A stretch of 64,000 bases of DNA from Leptospira selangorensis (GTDB lineage: Bacteria; Spirochaetota; Leptospiria; Leptospirales; Leptospiraceae), in assembly GCF_004769405.1 (NCBI RefSeq), contig NZ_RQES01000024.1:184899-248898 (forward strand), in the 5' to 3' direction. The translations under genes and the position numbers were made by a program. Below the pieces are notes generated by a model that worked only from the letters and a program-made list of their open reading frames with translations, was not told the origin of the DNA and did no database searches. Below are positions 17,918-26,878 of this stretch, one piece after another. Positions within the stretch are counted from its first letter, which is position 1, and each line of letters opens with the position of its first letter.

Positions 17918-20073
17918 TCTTTATAACGTACTAAGAAAAGCCCTGAGCCGTCTGAAAGTTCCCAATTCCTAAATTCGGTCTCTTCTTCCCAGGTTTCTAG
18001 ATCGCAGATCACTAGGTCCGCTTCGGAGAGTATTTGAGGATTCTCTCCCTTTAGGATCGTGATCTTTTCTTTTTTAAGAAGATTTCTTTCTTTCTGAGAA
18101 AATTGAGGTACTTTTCCTCTTGGATCCCAAATAGAAAGTTTGGCTCCTATCTTTTTAGCCATTGCTAAAGCGAAACTTAATAGTTTCACATCTTTATCAG
18201 AGTAAACTGCTAAGATAAAACGATCTAGTTCCTTTAATTTTTCTGCGACTAAGATACCCGCGTTTGTTTCCGATTCGGAGAGAAGGGTTCTGATCTTACC
18301 GCCTAATACATCATCACTGAACAGTGATTTGGCGCCCCCAGTCAGGAATATATTATAATTTCCCGATTGGATTGTTTTGAGTATATCTCTTGTGACATTA
18401 TCAGAAGGTTTATATAGAGTGTTCAGTTTGATCCCAAGTTCTTTAGAAAGTTTGAATAAAGGTTCGAAACTTTTTTTCTCGTATTTTTGAGCAGTTTTGC
18501 CCGAGATCCAAGAATCCGGAGTGAGGTGAAGTGCGGTTACTTCTTTTGTTTTATTGCCGTTTTGGAATAATCCGGAAGCTAACCTTAGTAGATCCACACC
18601 TCTGGAATGTAATGCGAATGCGAGTAGTATACCTTCTTCTCTTTTGTCTTTGACAACCGAGAAAATTCTCTCTATTAAATTCAAACTTGGACCGGTCATG
18701 TAAGTTGTGACCAATGCCATAAGCACCATCATAGAGAATATATGAGCAGATAATACGCCTATATCGTAACCGATATTGAGGACAATCAATTCCATGAGTC
18801 CTCTCGTGTTCATGAGCGCACCCAAGGATAAGGAATCTTTCCAGTTGTTTCCGGAGGCCCTTGCTGCGATTGCACTTCCAGCAAATTTACCTACAATGGC
18901 GACTGTAAGCACCATTGCAAAGTCCCACCATAAATTTCCTTGGTTCAATAATCCGATCTGTGTTCTGATTCCGGTTAACGCGAAGAATAAAGGAAGAAAA
19001 ATTGCTGTACTTAAGTCTTCTACCTTTTCAGCAAGAAGTGTCCTAAGTTTGGGTTTGTCGGGCATAACAACCCCGGCTAAAAAAGCCCCGAACAATGCGT
19101 GTATTCCGATGGATTCTGTAATCCAAGCGGATGCGATCGGAAAAAGTAAAAACAGAGCCACTGCCATTTTGGTGAATGCTTCTCTGTTTGTGAAAATTCC
19201 ACCCGCTCTATGCATCGCAGGTTGTACGATCTTCCACATTATAATAACGTAAATGATCGCAAGGATTATAGTGAAGAGTGCGGCTAAAAGTCCTCCAGCT
19301 TGCACAAGAGCGATCACTACCGCAAGTAAACACCAAGCGGTTAAATCGTCCGAAGCAGCGCAGGTAAGTGCAAGTCCTCCCAATTTTGTTTTGGTAAGTC
19401 CTCTTTCCTGAACGATCCGGGCAAGCACGGGAAAGGCAGTGATACTCATACCTATCCCCATAAACAAGGAGAAGGAGAGAAATGTTACCTCAGGAGGTGC
19501 TAATGTTTTATAAATAGAAAGTGCTAAGATAGCTCCGAGTAAGAAAGGAAGAAGAATGCTCGCATGAGAGATCAGTATAGCGGAGTCTGCTTGGTTCCTT
19601 AGGATCTTTAGATCCAATTCCATTCCGACTACGAACATGAAGAATACCAAACCGATCTGGCTTAATAGTTGTAAGGAGCCTAAGGAAACTTTCGGAAATA
19701 GGAATTGATACTGTTCCGGGAATAATAATCCGAATAAGGATGGGCCTAATAATATACCAGCAAGTATCTCTCCGACTACGAATGGTTGTCTTACAAGAAC
19801 TGCAAGTTTACCCATTACTCTAGTGGCTGCTATTACGACTCCGATCTGTAATAATAGGAGAGGAAGAGGCTCATGGAAACCCTTCCATAGTTTTGCCCCG
19901 GCTTTTTTCCAAACGTCTATAGTATCTTCTGCGGACTCGACCGAGGTAGAAGAACTTGCTTCGACGACAGCAACTTTACCTATTTCTAATGACTTGCCTT
20001 GTTTCGCTATGAATAGAAAGGCTACTAAAGAAAATACTAATAGGGTAATGTAGAAAATTGCGTTTCGTTTCAT
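17914..20073 (-). CDS. CPA2-family cation:proton antiporter with C-terminal USP-like domain
   Basis: 719 residues. After an N-terminal helix and a ~50-residue periplasmic segment come about 12 helices of the Na+/H+ exchanger fold: GEILAGILLGPSLFG, MFVVGMELDLKIL, the discontinuous-helix region TCAASDDLTAWCLLAVV with the conserved ASDD acidic pair, HALFGAFLAGVVMP, and MNTRGLMELIVLNIG. The last ~230 residues are soluble and look like a universal stress/nucleotide-binding regulatory domain. By family it exchanges K+ or Na+ for H+ across the inner membrane. Lying tail-to-tail with the kdp operon, it may act in K+ homeostasis, extruding what Kdp takes up (inference). Confidence 0.88.
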   Translation of the reverse strand: MKRNAIFYITLLVFSLVAFLFIAKQGKSLEIGKVAVVEASSSTSVESAEDTIDVWKKAGAKLWKGFHEPLPLLLLQIGVVIAATRVMGKLAVLVRQPFVVGEILAGILLGPSLFGLLFPEQYQFLFPKVSLGSLQLLSQIGLVFFMFVVGMELDLKILRNQADSAILISHASILLPFLLGAILALSIYKTLAPPEVTFLSFSLFMGIGMSITAFPVLARIVQERGLTKTKLGGLALTCAASDDLTAWCLLAVVIALVQAGGLLAALFTIILAIIYVIIMWKIVQPAMHRAGGIFTNREAFTKMAVALFLLFPIASAWITESIGIHALFGAFLAGVVMPDKPKLRTLLAEKVEDLSTAIFLPLFFALTGIRTQIGLLNQGNLWWDFAMVLTVAIVGKFAGSAIAARASGNNWKDSLSLGALMNTRGLMELIVLNIGYDIGVLSAHIFSMMVLMALVTTYMTGPSLNLIERIFSVVKDKREEGILLAFALHSRGVDLLRLASGLFQNGNKTKEVTALHLTPDSWISGKTAQKYEKKSFEPLFKLSKELGIKLNTLYKPSDNVTRDILKTIQSGNYNIFLTGGAKSLFSDDVLGGKIRTLLSESETNAGILVAEKLKELDRFILAVYSDKDVKLLSFALAMAKKIGAKLSIWDPRGKVPQFSQKERNLLKKEKITILKGENPQILSEADLVICDLETWEEETEFRNWELSDGSGLFLVRYKD

Positions 20074-20150
20074 CCTTAGAATCAGAAACCCTCGGAATGT
20101 TGGAGTTCCTCCATACTATAAAAATGGAAAGAATGAGAAAAGAATAATAC

Positions 20151-21011
20151 TTAGTTTGAAGAAGAGAAATATTTTTCCCAAAACCCTTTTTCTTTTAGAT
20201 ATTCCATGCCGAACTTTGCAGCCTCTAAGGGAGAGAAGGTTTCGGATTCACTCTCGATCCTGGATAAGAATAGATAAGATCTTTTTGGGCCCTTCCAAAA
20301 GAACCAATACCAAGAGACTGATCTTCCTTGGGCATACCCGGTTGCAGAATCAGAATAAAAACCGGAGTAGTTCCCGAAGTTACCATCTAATCTATGAGTA
20401 CCTGTTGGATTTTTGATCTCTCCCGGATTTCTTTCCAGCCCTTCTAATACCGAGTTTAGGTTCTTCTTTCTGACCTCTAACTCCCCGTTGAATAGTTTCC
20501 ATAAGAATAAATAGAATTCTTCTGCTGTCCAAGAATATCCGCCATCCATCCAAAAGGATCTAGAAGGTTCGAATGGAACGGATATAGGAAGTCCGACAGA
20601 AGACAACCATGTCTTAAGTTTAGTAGTGCCGGTATCCGTCCAAATTTTTTGAAAGTACCAAACTGTGGAACTTTCTAAAGAAGACCTCAGATTCTGTTCC
20701 TTCTGCCATCTGATATATGGAAATTTGGTTTTGTCCCAAGGAAAATATCCATGAGGATCTTTTAATGTTCCCAGTTCCAATGCCGCGAGAGCAAGCACAG
20801 GTTGGAATACATACATAGAAGGGGAGCTTTTTTTACAGTTATCTTCTCCCACTTTCAAAAGTGTACCTTCTTCCATTTCAGCTAGGAATAAGCAGACTTT
20901 TCTGTCGGAGAGATTGAGTTCTTCTTTTTGGATGGCCAACGATTCTCTTCCTGTTTTTACCGAGCAGGAGAGAAGAAGGGCCACAAAAGAAAAACGGAAT
21001 ATTCGCCTCAT
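20151..21011 (-). CDS. Class D beta-lactamase-like lipoprotein, catalytically degenerate
   Basis: 286 residues from the ATG at 21011, which overlaps the previous stop (ATGA); the frame extends further upstream but inside the neighbouring gene. MRRIFRFSFVALLLSC is a lipoprotein signal. The mature part aligns by eye with OXA-type enzymes: SPSMYVFQPVLALAALELG takes the place of the STFK segment, FPWDKTKFPYIRWQKEQNL and SSTVWYFQKIW match the WD..........W and SxV segments, and FWMDGGYSWTAEEFYLFLWK matches the FWLEG region. The nucleophile Ser is kept, but the carboxylated Lys is Val, and the KTG is ATG (DSATGYAQG). It should therefore not hydrolyse beta-lactams; a binding or scaffolding role is inferred. 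Confidence 0.75.
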   Translation of the reverse strand: MRRIFRFSFVALLLSCSVKTGRESLAIQKEELNLSDRKVCLFLAEMEEGTLLKVGEDNCKKSSPSMYVFQPVLALAALELGTLKDPHGYFPWDKTKFPYIRWQKEQNLRSSLESSTVWYFQKIWTDTGTTKLKTWLSSVGLPISVPFEPSRSFWMDGGYSWTAEEFYLFLWKLFNGELEVRKKNLNSVLEGLERNPGEIKNPTGTHRLDGNFGNYSGFYSDSATGYAQGRSVSWYWFFWKGPKRSYLFLSRIESESETFSPLEAAKFGMEYLKEKGFWEKYFSSSN

Positions 21012-21514
21012 TGGAACCAGGCGTAAATCGTAAGATAAGTGACGAATAGTGAAATCGGTACGTAGAACATCAGAAAAATTTTTCCGATCCTTCTCCAATC
21101 CGTAACCGTATATTTTTTTACGAACTCGATCATTTGCTCCCGATTCAGGGAGAATAACTCGCTCGAATCATTCCAACCGAAAATATTTCCTGCAAGTCTG
21201 CCTATTATCTCTTCTTTATGAGCTTGTATGGTTTCCCAAGCATCTTCCTTTTCGGAGGGGTTAGTCGAGAGAAGTTGAAGAAAAACTTTAGGAACCAAGA
21301 AAACTCTTCCAATCATTAGGCTAGAGACTCTCGTAAATAATCCTAAAAAGAACATTGCTGAGAAGAGTGGATTTTCTCTCTTGAACCAGAATACGATCCC
21401 GAGACTTACCACATAAGCTCCGTATCCTATATATAACCCCGCGAGTTCGAATCTTCGATTCGTTTTTTTCTCTTTTAAAAAATCTTCGTAAAGTTGAGCG
21501 GATACGGTTTTCAT
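21008..21514 (-). CDS. Membrane protein of unknown function
   Basis: 168 residues, not recognised. Two hydrophobic stretches in the first half (YIGYGAYVVSLGIVFWF, LFSAMFFLGLFTRVSSLMI) and one at the C-terminus (IFLMFYVPISLFVTYLTIYAW) flank an ~80-residue soluble part with many charged residues (SEKEDAWETIQAHKEEIIGR). Its stop overlaps the start of the class D-like lipoprotein gene by 4 bp, so the two are translationally coupled and may work together at the cell envelope. Confidence 0.65.
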   Translation of the reverse strand: MKTVSAQLYEDFLKEKKTNRRFELAGLYIGYGAYVVSLGIVFWFKRENPLFSAMFFLGLFTRVSSLMIGRVFLVPKVFLQLLSTNPSEKEDAWETIQAHKEEIIGRLAGNIFGWNDSSELFSLNREQMIEFVKKYTVTDWRRIGKIFLMFYVPISLFVTYLTIYAWFQ

Positions 21515-21708
21515 TCTCTTAGCGATCCGACCTTGGACTTCTCTAAAATTACGGATCTGAATGCTACGATTTTTGGATTCGGCAGGGAGACAAGTATTTC
21601 TGATCTCACTTCCGCCATTCCTTTCTTATGTCTCAGGCATAATTATAAAAAGCAAAACTGAAAATTGCTCCTTCTTCCGAAAATAAGAAAAAAGAAAAGG
21701 CGGAGCGG

Positions 21709-22860
21709 ATGAGCGGCGCAGTTCGTAAAAAAGAAAGAAAGATACTCACCGGTGAATTTTGGACATCTAAACAAAGGCAATCTCATCCAATCCATTATGT
21801 GGTTAGTTATAGAGCTTCCTTTAAACCTGAATTGCCTGCCTTCTTCATTGGAAAATATTTGGAGAATCGAAAAGGGATCGTGTTCGATCCTTTCGGTGGA
21901 AGAGGGACCACTGCGGTCCAAGCAAACTTAGAAGGTTATGCTGCCATCCATAATGATATCAGTCCAATGTCCTTATTTTTGGCGAAGTCCAGACAAACTG
22001 TTCCTTCTATCGAAAAACTGGAAAGAGCTCTCGATTCCCTTAATCTGAGCACAAAAATTAAAGAAGAAAAAGAAGACGAGGGTCTTTTACATTTTTATCA
22101 TAAAGATACTTTAAAAGAGATCAAGAACCTGAAAAAGGTCCTGGCTGATTCAGATTCTCCTGAACTTAGATATTTGGGCTTGACTGCATTATCCAGGCTT
22201 CATGGCCATAGTAATGGTTTCTTTTCTGTATATAGTTTTCCTCAGATCTCTATCCCTCCTTTGGCCCAAAAAAGAAATAATGAGAAGAGGGGAGTTGTCC
22301 CTGATTATAGAGAGATCAAACCAAGGATCCTCCAAAAGATGAGAAGAGATTTGAAAGAATCACTTACTCCTTTTTATCATGAGTTTTCTTCCAGAAACGA
22401 ATACACGAATCATTCCTCCTTGGATCTTTTCGGTTTAGAGGATGATTCAGTGGATCTTGTGGTGACCAGCCCTCCATTTTTGGACAAGGTAAATTACGAA
22501 GAGGACAATTGGCTCCGTTATTGGTTCTTAGATATAGAATTGGAGAAGGACCAGAAACCAAGTATTTTCGCGACTCTTGCTGGTTGGTGTGAATTCATCC
22601 AGGGAACCTTATCAGAACTTTCCAGAGTGGTAAAACCCGGTGGAACAGTGGTCATGGAAGTAGGGGAAGTTCGAAAAGGTAAAACTGTCTTCAATCTGGA
22701 CGAATATGTGATCAAATGTGCCGAATCCACAGGACTTGTTTGGGAAAATACATACATCAATGACCAGAAGTTCACGAAACTTGCAAATTGCTGGAATGTT
22801 TCGAATAATGAGAAGGGAACGAACTCAAATCGTTGTGTGGTTTTCCGCAATTTGAAGTAG
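21709..22860 (+). CDS. Orphan DNA methyltransferase (amino-methyltransferase type)
   Basis: 383 residues. SAM-binding motif I is [14 protein letters not shown] near residues 63-76, with DI(S)P after strand 2 ([10 protein letters not shown]). The catalytic motif IV is [10 protein letters not shown] near residue 250, the (S/T)PP(F/Y) form of N4-cytosine or N6-adenine DNA methyltransferases. An HPIHY...K motif X-like segment precedes motif I, and about 180 residues separate I from IV, so the order X-I-(recognition region)-IV resembles the alpha class. [14 protein letters not shown] is the motif V-VI area. No restriction endonuclease is adjacent, so it is solitary. GGAG stands 4 bp before the ATG. 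RNA substrates cannot be excluded. Confidence 0.75.
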   Translation: MSGAVRKKERKILTGEFWTSKQRQSHPIHYVVSYRASFKPELPAFFIGKYLENRKGIVFDPFGGRGTTAVQANLEGYAAIHNDISPMSLFLAKSRQTVPSIEKLERALDSLNLSTKIKEEKEDEGLLHFYHKDTLKEIKNLKKVLADSDSPELRYLGLTALSRLHGHSNGFFSVYSFPQISIPPLAQKRNNEKRGVVPDYREIKPRILQKMRRDLKESLTPFYHEFSSRNEYTNHSSLDLFGLEDDSVDLVVTSPPFLDKVNYEEDNWLRYWFLDIELEKDQKPSIFATLAGWCEFIQGTLSELSRVVKPGGTVVMEVGEVRKGKTVFNLDEYVIKCAESTGLVWENTYINDQKFTKLANCWNVSNNEKGTNSNRCVVFRNLK

Positions 22861-22931
22861 GGCTCTTCTTCCTAAAAACCTGTATTTTGTCTCAAAAATC
22901 CCTAATATCCCCTGTGGATTTTTTGGGAATG

Positions 22932-22939
22932 GCCGATAG
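22932..22939 (+). promoter_or_regulatory. Possible FliA (sigma-28) -10 element before flgG
   Basis: GCCGATAG, seven of eight matches to the GCCGATAA -10 of flagellar sigma factor promoters, 27 bp before the flgG start. No clear TAAA -35 is found at the expected 15-bp spacing, so the call is weak. Confidence 0.3.
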
Positions 22940-22965
22940 GTTAAGGGATCGAGGTATAAACTCAA

Positions 22966-23763
22966 ATGATGCGTTCCCTTTGGACTGCCGCGACCGGAAT
23001 GATCGCTCAGCAATTTCATATAGATACAATTTCCAACAACTTGGCAAACGTGAATACCACCGGTTTTAAAAAGAACCGCGCGGATTTTGAGGACTTAGTT
23101 TACCAACATATGGTTTTGGCAGGAACTCCTGCGACTTCCGTGAGTGAAATTCCTACAGGTGTGAATGTGGGTCACGGGGTGAGAGCGGCTGCTTCTCAGA
23201 AATTATTCGAGATCGGTTCCTTTCAGGCTACCGGTAATAAACTGGACCTTGCGATCACAAGCGAGATGGGATTTTTCAAGATCCAAATGCCTGACGGAAG
23301 TTTTGCATTCACTCGTGACGGTTCTTATAAGATAGATTCAAACCAACAAGTAGTAACATCCAACGGTTATTTGTTGGAGCCACCTTTAATTTTACCCGAG
23401 GGAGCAATCCTAAACACTCTGATGATCTCCGAACAAGGAGAAGTTACGGTTAAAATAGGAGCGGATATCCGTCCTACTGTGATTGGTCAGGTAGAACTTT
23501 ATCGTTTCGTGAACCCTGCGGGTCTTCAGGCAATCGGTAAAAACTTATTCCAAGAGACTGTCGCTTCCGGTCCTGAAATTCCTGGAACTCCTGGTATGGA
23601 AGGCTTCGGGAATGTTCTACAAGGTTTCTTAGAGATGTCTAACGTAAAAATTGTGGAAGAGATGGTGAATATGATCGTGGCTCAAAGAGCCTACGAATCC
23701 AACTCTAAGGCTATCCAAACTTCAGATAACATGTTATCTACCGCGATCGGACTGAAACGTTAA
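22966..23763 (+). CDS. flgG: Flagellar distal rod protein FlgG
   Basis: 265 residues (family about 260). N-terminal MMRSLWTAATGMIAQQ then [15 protein letters not shown] is the flagellar rod/hook signature; the C-terminus has GFLEMSNVKIVEEMVNMIVA and SNSKAIQTSDNMLSTAIGL, the coiled-coil pair that packs rod subunits. FlgG builds the distal rod of the periplasmic flagellum. It heads an operon flgG-flgA-flgH-flgI-flgJ with gaps of 5 bp or less. A double ATG begins the gene; either could be used. Confidence 0.96.
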   Translation: MMRSLWTAATGMIAQQFHIDTISNNLANVNTTGFKKNRADFEDLVYQHMVLAGTPATSVSEIPTGVNVGHGVRAAASQKLFEIGSFQATGNKLDLAITSEMGFFKIQMPDGSFAFTRDGSYKIDSNQQVVTSNGYLLEPPLILPEGAILNTLMISEQGEVTVKIGADIRPTVIGQVELYRFVNPAGLQAIGKNLFQETVASGPEIPGTPGMEGFGNVLQGFLEMSNVKIVEEMVNMIVAQRAYESNSKAIQTSDNMLSTAIGLKR

Positions 23764-23768
23764 TTCAT

Positions 23769-24677
23769 ATGAGTTTCCGCTTTTACATTTCATTCTGTAT
23801 CTTAGCCGGATTGTTTTTATCCGGTTCAGGTAAGATAGAAGGAATGGAGGCGGTATATCTACGTGGAAAACTTCTGACCCAAAAAAAAGAAGTCCTACTT
23901 TCCGAGATCGCAAAACTTCCCGACGGAATGAAGGATAAGGTTGTATTAAGAAATCTGAATGCACCTACAGTCATTCGCCCTGAGAGCCTAAAGGAAGTTC
24001 TGGCCGGTGTTCCAGTTTCAGGAAAGGAAACATTAGTATTACCTTTGGATTCCGAATTGGATCCGGAAGACTTGGAGGAAAGTTTAAAAAAAGAAGTTTC
24101 TAAACTTCCTCAAGATAGAGAAGGGGATTTTAAAATTTCTTATTTGAGCGGAGAAAGGTTTGTTCCAAGCCAAGGTGTGGATCTGAAATGGGCAGGTCTT
24201 CCTCAGGTCATTCATCCAGGGCAGGTAGTTGCTTCTTTAGATTTTTATTTCGAGAACAGAAAGGTCCATACCCAAAGGATCAAATTTAAATTAGAAAGAA
24301 GAACGAACGCACTTTTCGCCAAAAAAGAGATCCGTAAGGGACAAAAGTTACAAGCGGAAGATCTGGAAGAAAGAACCGTTTATATGGAAGAATCTTTTAC
24401 GGACGGACTTTCCGGTAAGGATATAGGCTCCACTGCACTTAAGGATCTACAAACAGGGGAACTTCTCCGCAAAAAACAATTTAGGTTCTTATTCGATGTA
24501 CAAAGAGGCGGGGACGTAAATCTAGTTTATACCAAGAGAAACCTGGTAGTAAAATCCAAGACAAAAGCATTAAGTTCAGGTAATATTGGAGAGATAGTGG
24601 ATGTTTCTTCTCATTCCAAAGAAGGAAAAATATCCGCAAGAGTAGTGGAGAAGGGTACAGTCCTTTTAGAGAATTGA
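23769..24677 (+). CDS. flgA: FlgA, P-ring assembly chaperone
   Basis: 302 residues with an N-terminal signal (FRFYISFCILAGLFLSGSG). The C-terminal half has the SAF domain: NALFAKKEIRKGQKLQAEDLEER, TALKDLQTGELLRKKQF and a final GEIVDVSSHSKEGKISARVVEKG, as in FlgA. In enterobacteria FlgA is a periplasmic chaperone for P-ring formation by FlgI, which is encoded two genes downstream. The N-terminal ~130 residues are less conserved. Five bp after flgG and 1 bp before flgH. Confidence 0.88.
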   Translation: MSFRFYISFCILAGLFLSGSGKIEGMEAVYLRGKLLTQKKEVLLSEIAKLPDGMKDKVVLRNLNAPTVIRPESLKEVLAGVPVSGKETLVLPLDSELDPEDLEESLKKEVSKLPQDREGDFKISYLSGERFVPSQGVDLKWAGLPQVIHPGQVVASLDFYFENRKVHTQRIKFKLERRTNALFAKKEIRKGQKLQAEDLEERTVYMEESFTDGLSGKDIGSTALKDLQTGELLRKKQFRFLFDVQRGGDVNLVYTKRNLVVKSKTKALSSGNIGEIVDVSSHSKEGKISARVVEKGTVLLEN

Positions 24678-24678
24678 T

Positions 24679-25344
24679 ATGATCCGTAGTTTGAAATTTA
24701 TACTTCCACTTTTATTTTTATCAGGAATGATCGCTCTATTTGCACAGGATCTTTCCCAATGGCAGGATAAAAATCCTTACTCCAGAAGCCAAAATTTGAG
24801 AGTGGGAACTACTATATTCGTAAAATTGAAAGAAGGTTTTACGGCGGAATTCGAAATTGAATCCACTGCGGATGAGAATATTACTATCAAAGCAGTTCCT
24901 GATAAAAAAGTGATCCCTGATAATCCTACTTATAATACGGACCGCACGATCGTTCGTAAGAATAAAGGAAAGATCAAATCTTTAGGTAAATTAAAAGGAA
25001 ATCTAACTGCAGTAGTAACAGCGATAGATGCGAATACAGGTCTTTTGACTTTGCAAGGACAACGTTCTTCTACATATAATGGTGAACCTTCTCAAGTTCT
25101 TTTGACCGGAAGATTATCTCCCGAGTTTATTTCCAGAGACAATTCCGTGGACGCGGATCGGATTGCAGATTTACAAATCCAGTTTACCGGAAGAATTGAA
25201 CCTAAAAATTTACAACCTCCTATCACTTTAAAAACGGTCAATAATCCCGACGGAACGGTAACCGTCAAAGCTGAACTTTCAGAAGAAGAAAAACAAAGAT
25301 ATATTCTGGAACAATTGAATCGTTTATTGGGAGAATCTAAATGA
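24679..25344 (+). CDS. flgH: FlgH, flagellar L-ring protein
   Basis: 221 residues. The central text KGNLTAVVTAIDANTGLLTL, VLLTGRLSPEFISRDNSVDA and DRIADLQIQFTGR matches the FlgH beta-domain. In proteobacteria FlgH is a lipoprotein of the outer-membrane L-ring; here the N-terminus (LPLLFLSGMIALFAQD) ends in an Ala-type signal peptidase I site without an evident lipobox Cys, an oddity worth noting. There is a C-terminal extension rich in charged residues (SEEEKQRYILEQLNRLL). Overlaps flgI by 4 bp. Confidence 0.82.
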   Translation: MIRSLKFILPLLFLSGMIALFAQDLSQWQDKNPYSRSQNLRVGTTIFVKLKEGFTAEFEIESTADENITIKAVPDKKVIPDNPTYNTDRTIVRKNKGKIKSLGKLKGNLTAVVTAIDANTGLLTLQGQRSSTYNGEPSQVLLTGRLSPEFISRDNSVDADRIADLQIQFTGRIEPKNLQPPITLKTVNNPDGTVTVKAELSEEEKQRYILEQLNRLLGESK

Positions 25345-26408
25345 AAAGAGTAGTTTTACTTTTTATAATATTCTCCTTATCCCTTTCCGGTGCAGAAGTT
25401 CGTTTAAAGGACCTCGCTAAGATAGAAGGGATCAGAGATAATCAGATCACCGGTTATGGTATCGTGGTTGGACTTCCCGGCACTGGAGATTCCAAAACTC
25501 CAATGACTACTGAGAGTATGAAAAATTACCTCAAGAACCTGGGAGTGGATGCGAATTTAAAGCCGGAACAAACTAAAAATATCGCCTCCGTATTAATTAC
25601 TGCTAATATTCCTTCTTATGCTCGAAAAGGGGATAGATTGGACGTGACCGTTTCTTCGATAGGAGATGCAAAGTCTCTGGAAGGAGGAGTGCTTCTTCAA
25701 TCTCCTTTAAAAACTGCAAATGATAAAATTTATGCAGTGGCAAGCGGAGTTATCTCTTTTGGTGGAAAAGAAAACAGCGCAGGTGGATTAGGAAGGGCGT
25801 CCAAAAAAACAGTGGGGATTGTCCACGCAGGTGCAATCGTAGAAACTGAATTAAAAGAAGATTTCTTTTCCAATCAAAGAGTGGTTATCCGTTTAAATAG
25901 CCAAGACTTCTCTTTGATGAATAATGTAGTAAACCGTATCAAGGAAACTGTTCCGGAAAAATTCGGATTAAAAGCGGAATCCATCCAGGCTCTAACACCG
26001 TCCGAGATCGTGATAGAAGTTGGTGCAGGATTCTCTGCTAAATCTCCAGGACTTCTCAATCTTCTTTCGGATCTGGAAAACATCACTGTAGAATCTAATC
26101 CTAAAGCAAAGGTAGTGATTAACGAAAGATCCGGAGTCATCGTAATGGGTGGAAATATCACAATCGATGAAGTGGCGGTCGCTAGATCGGGTTTAAGTCT
26201 TTCCGTTGCGGATAAAAACAGAAGACCTACAAGATTGAGCGGAGAAAAACCGCCTACTAAAGAATCTTTCGTGATAGAAGAGGCTACTCAAGTCTCCGAC
26301 GTGGTGGAAGCATTGAACAAAGTAGGAGCTTCTACAAAAGATATTATCGCAATCTTAGAAGCATTGAAGGCGGCAGGCGCACTTCATGCGGAACTGGAGA
26401 TACAATAA
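25341..26408 (+). CDS. flgI: FlgI, flagellar P-ring protein
   Basis: 355 residues with a short signal peptide (LLFIIFSLSLSGAEV). Family text throughout: VRLKDLAKIEGIRDNQITGYG, GLPGTGDSKTPMTTESM, NIASVLITANIPSYARKGDR, and near the C-terminus VSDVVEALNKVGASTKDIIA followed by LEALKAAGALHAELEIQ. It forms the periplasmic ring around the rod. Its last base overlaps the flgJ start (TAATG). Confidence 0.95.
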   Translation: MKRVVLLFIIFSLSLSGAEVRLKDLAKIEGIRDNQITGYGIVVGLPGTGDSKTPMTTESMKNYLKNLGVDANLKPEQTKNIASVLITANIPSYARKGDRLDVTVSSIGDAKSLEGGVLLQSPLKTANDKIYAVASGVISFGGKENSAGGLGRASKKTVGIVHAGAIVETELKEDFFSNQRVVIRLNSQDFSLMNNVVNRIKETVPEKFGLKAESIQALTPSEIVIEVGAGFSAKSPGLLNLLSDLENITVESNPKAKVVINERSGVIVMGGNITIDEVAVARSGLSLSVADKNRRPTRLSGEKPPTKESFVIEEATQVSDVVEALNKVGASTKDIIAILEALKAAGALHAELEIQ

Positions 26409-26878
26409 TGATAGATAAAATACAAGACTATCGATCTAAATTGGATCTTACAGAAAGACCGGAAGTCCAAAGGCTTTTACGTGAAGAAAAAAACGTAAAA
26501 CCAGGTCAAAGTTTCCCGGACCAATTAAGAGAAGAATTTAATAATACTTTATCCGGAAAAATTTCCTCTTCCGAAGTGAGAATGCCTCATAATATTAAAG
26601 AGGAAATCGCTGCAGACCCTTATCGCAAAAAGTTATTCGATGCTTCCGGTGAATTTGAATCCATCTTCGTAAAGATGATGTTGAAAGAAATGAAATCCAC
26701 AGTTCATAAGTCCGGGCTCATAGACGGTGGATACGCGGAAGAAATTTTCGAAGACATGCTTTATGACGAATATTCTAAAAATTTATCGGCGAATTCTTCT
26801 TTGGGATTGGCAGAACAGATCTATCAATCTTTATCTTCTAATCTTCCGCCGATCTCCAAACTAGATTCTAAAATTTAA
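26408..26878 (+). CDS. flgJ: FlgJ-type rod-binding protein lacking a muramidase domain
   Basis: 156 residues. The core FDASGEFESIFVKMMLKEMK followed by GLIDGGYAEEIFEDMLYDEYSK is the rod-binding domain of FlgJ. The C-terminal glucosaminidase domain of enterobacterial FlgJ is absent, as in many other phyla; a separate peptidoglycan hydrolase would have to open the wall. Last gene of the flg operon. Its final 4 bp overlap the end of the convergent tetR gene. Confidence 0.85.
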   Translation: MIDKIQDYRSKLDLTERPEVQRLLREEKNVKPGQSFPDQLREEFNNTLSGKISSSEVRMPHNIKEEIAADPYRKKLFDASGEFESIFVKMMLKEMKSTVHKSGLIDGGYAEEIFEDMLYDEYSKNLSANSSLGLAEQIYQSLSSNLPPISKLDSKI

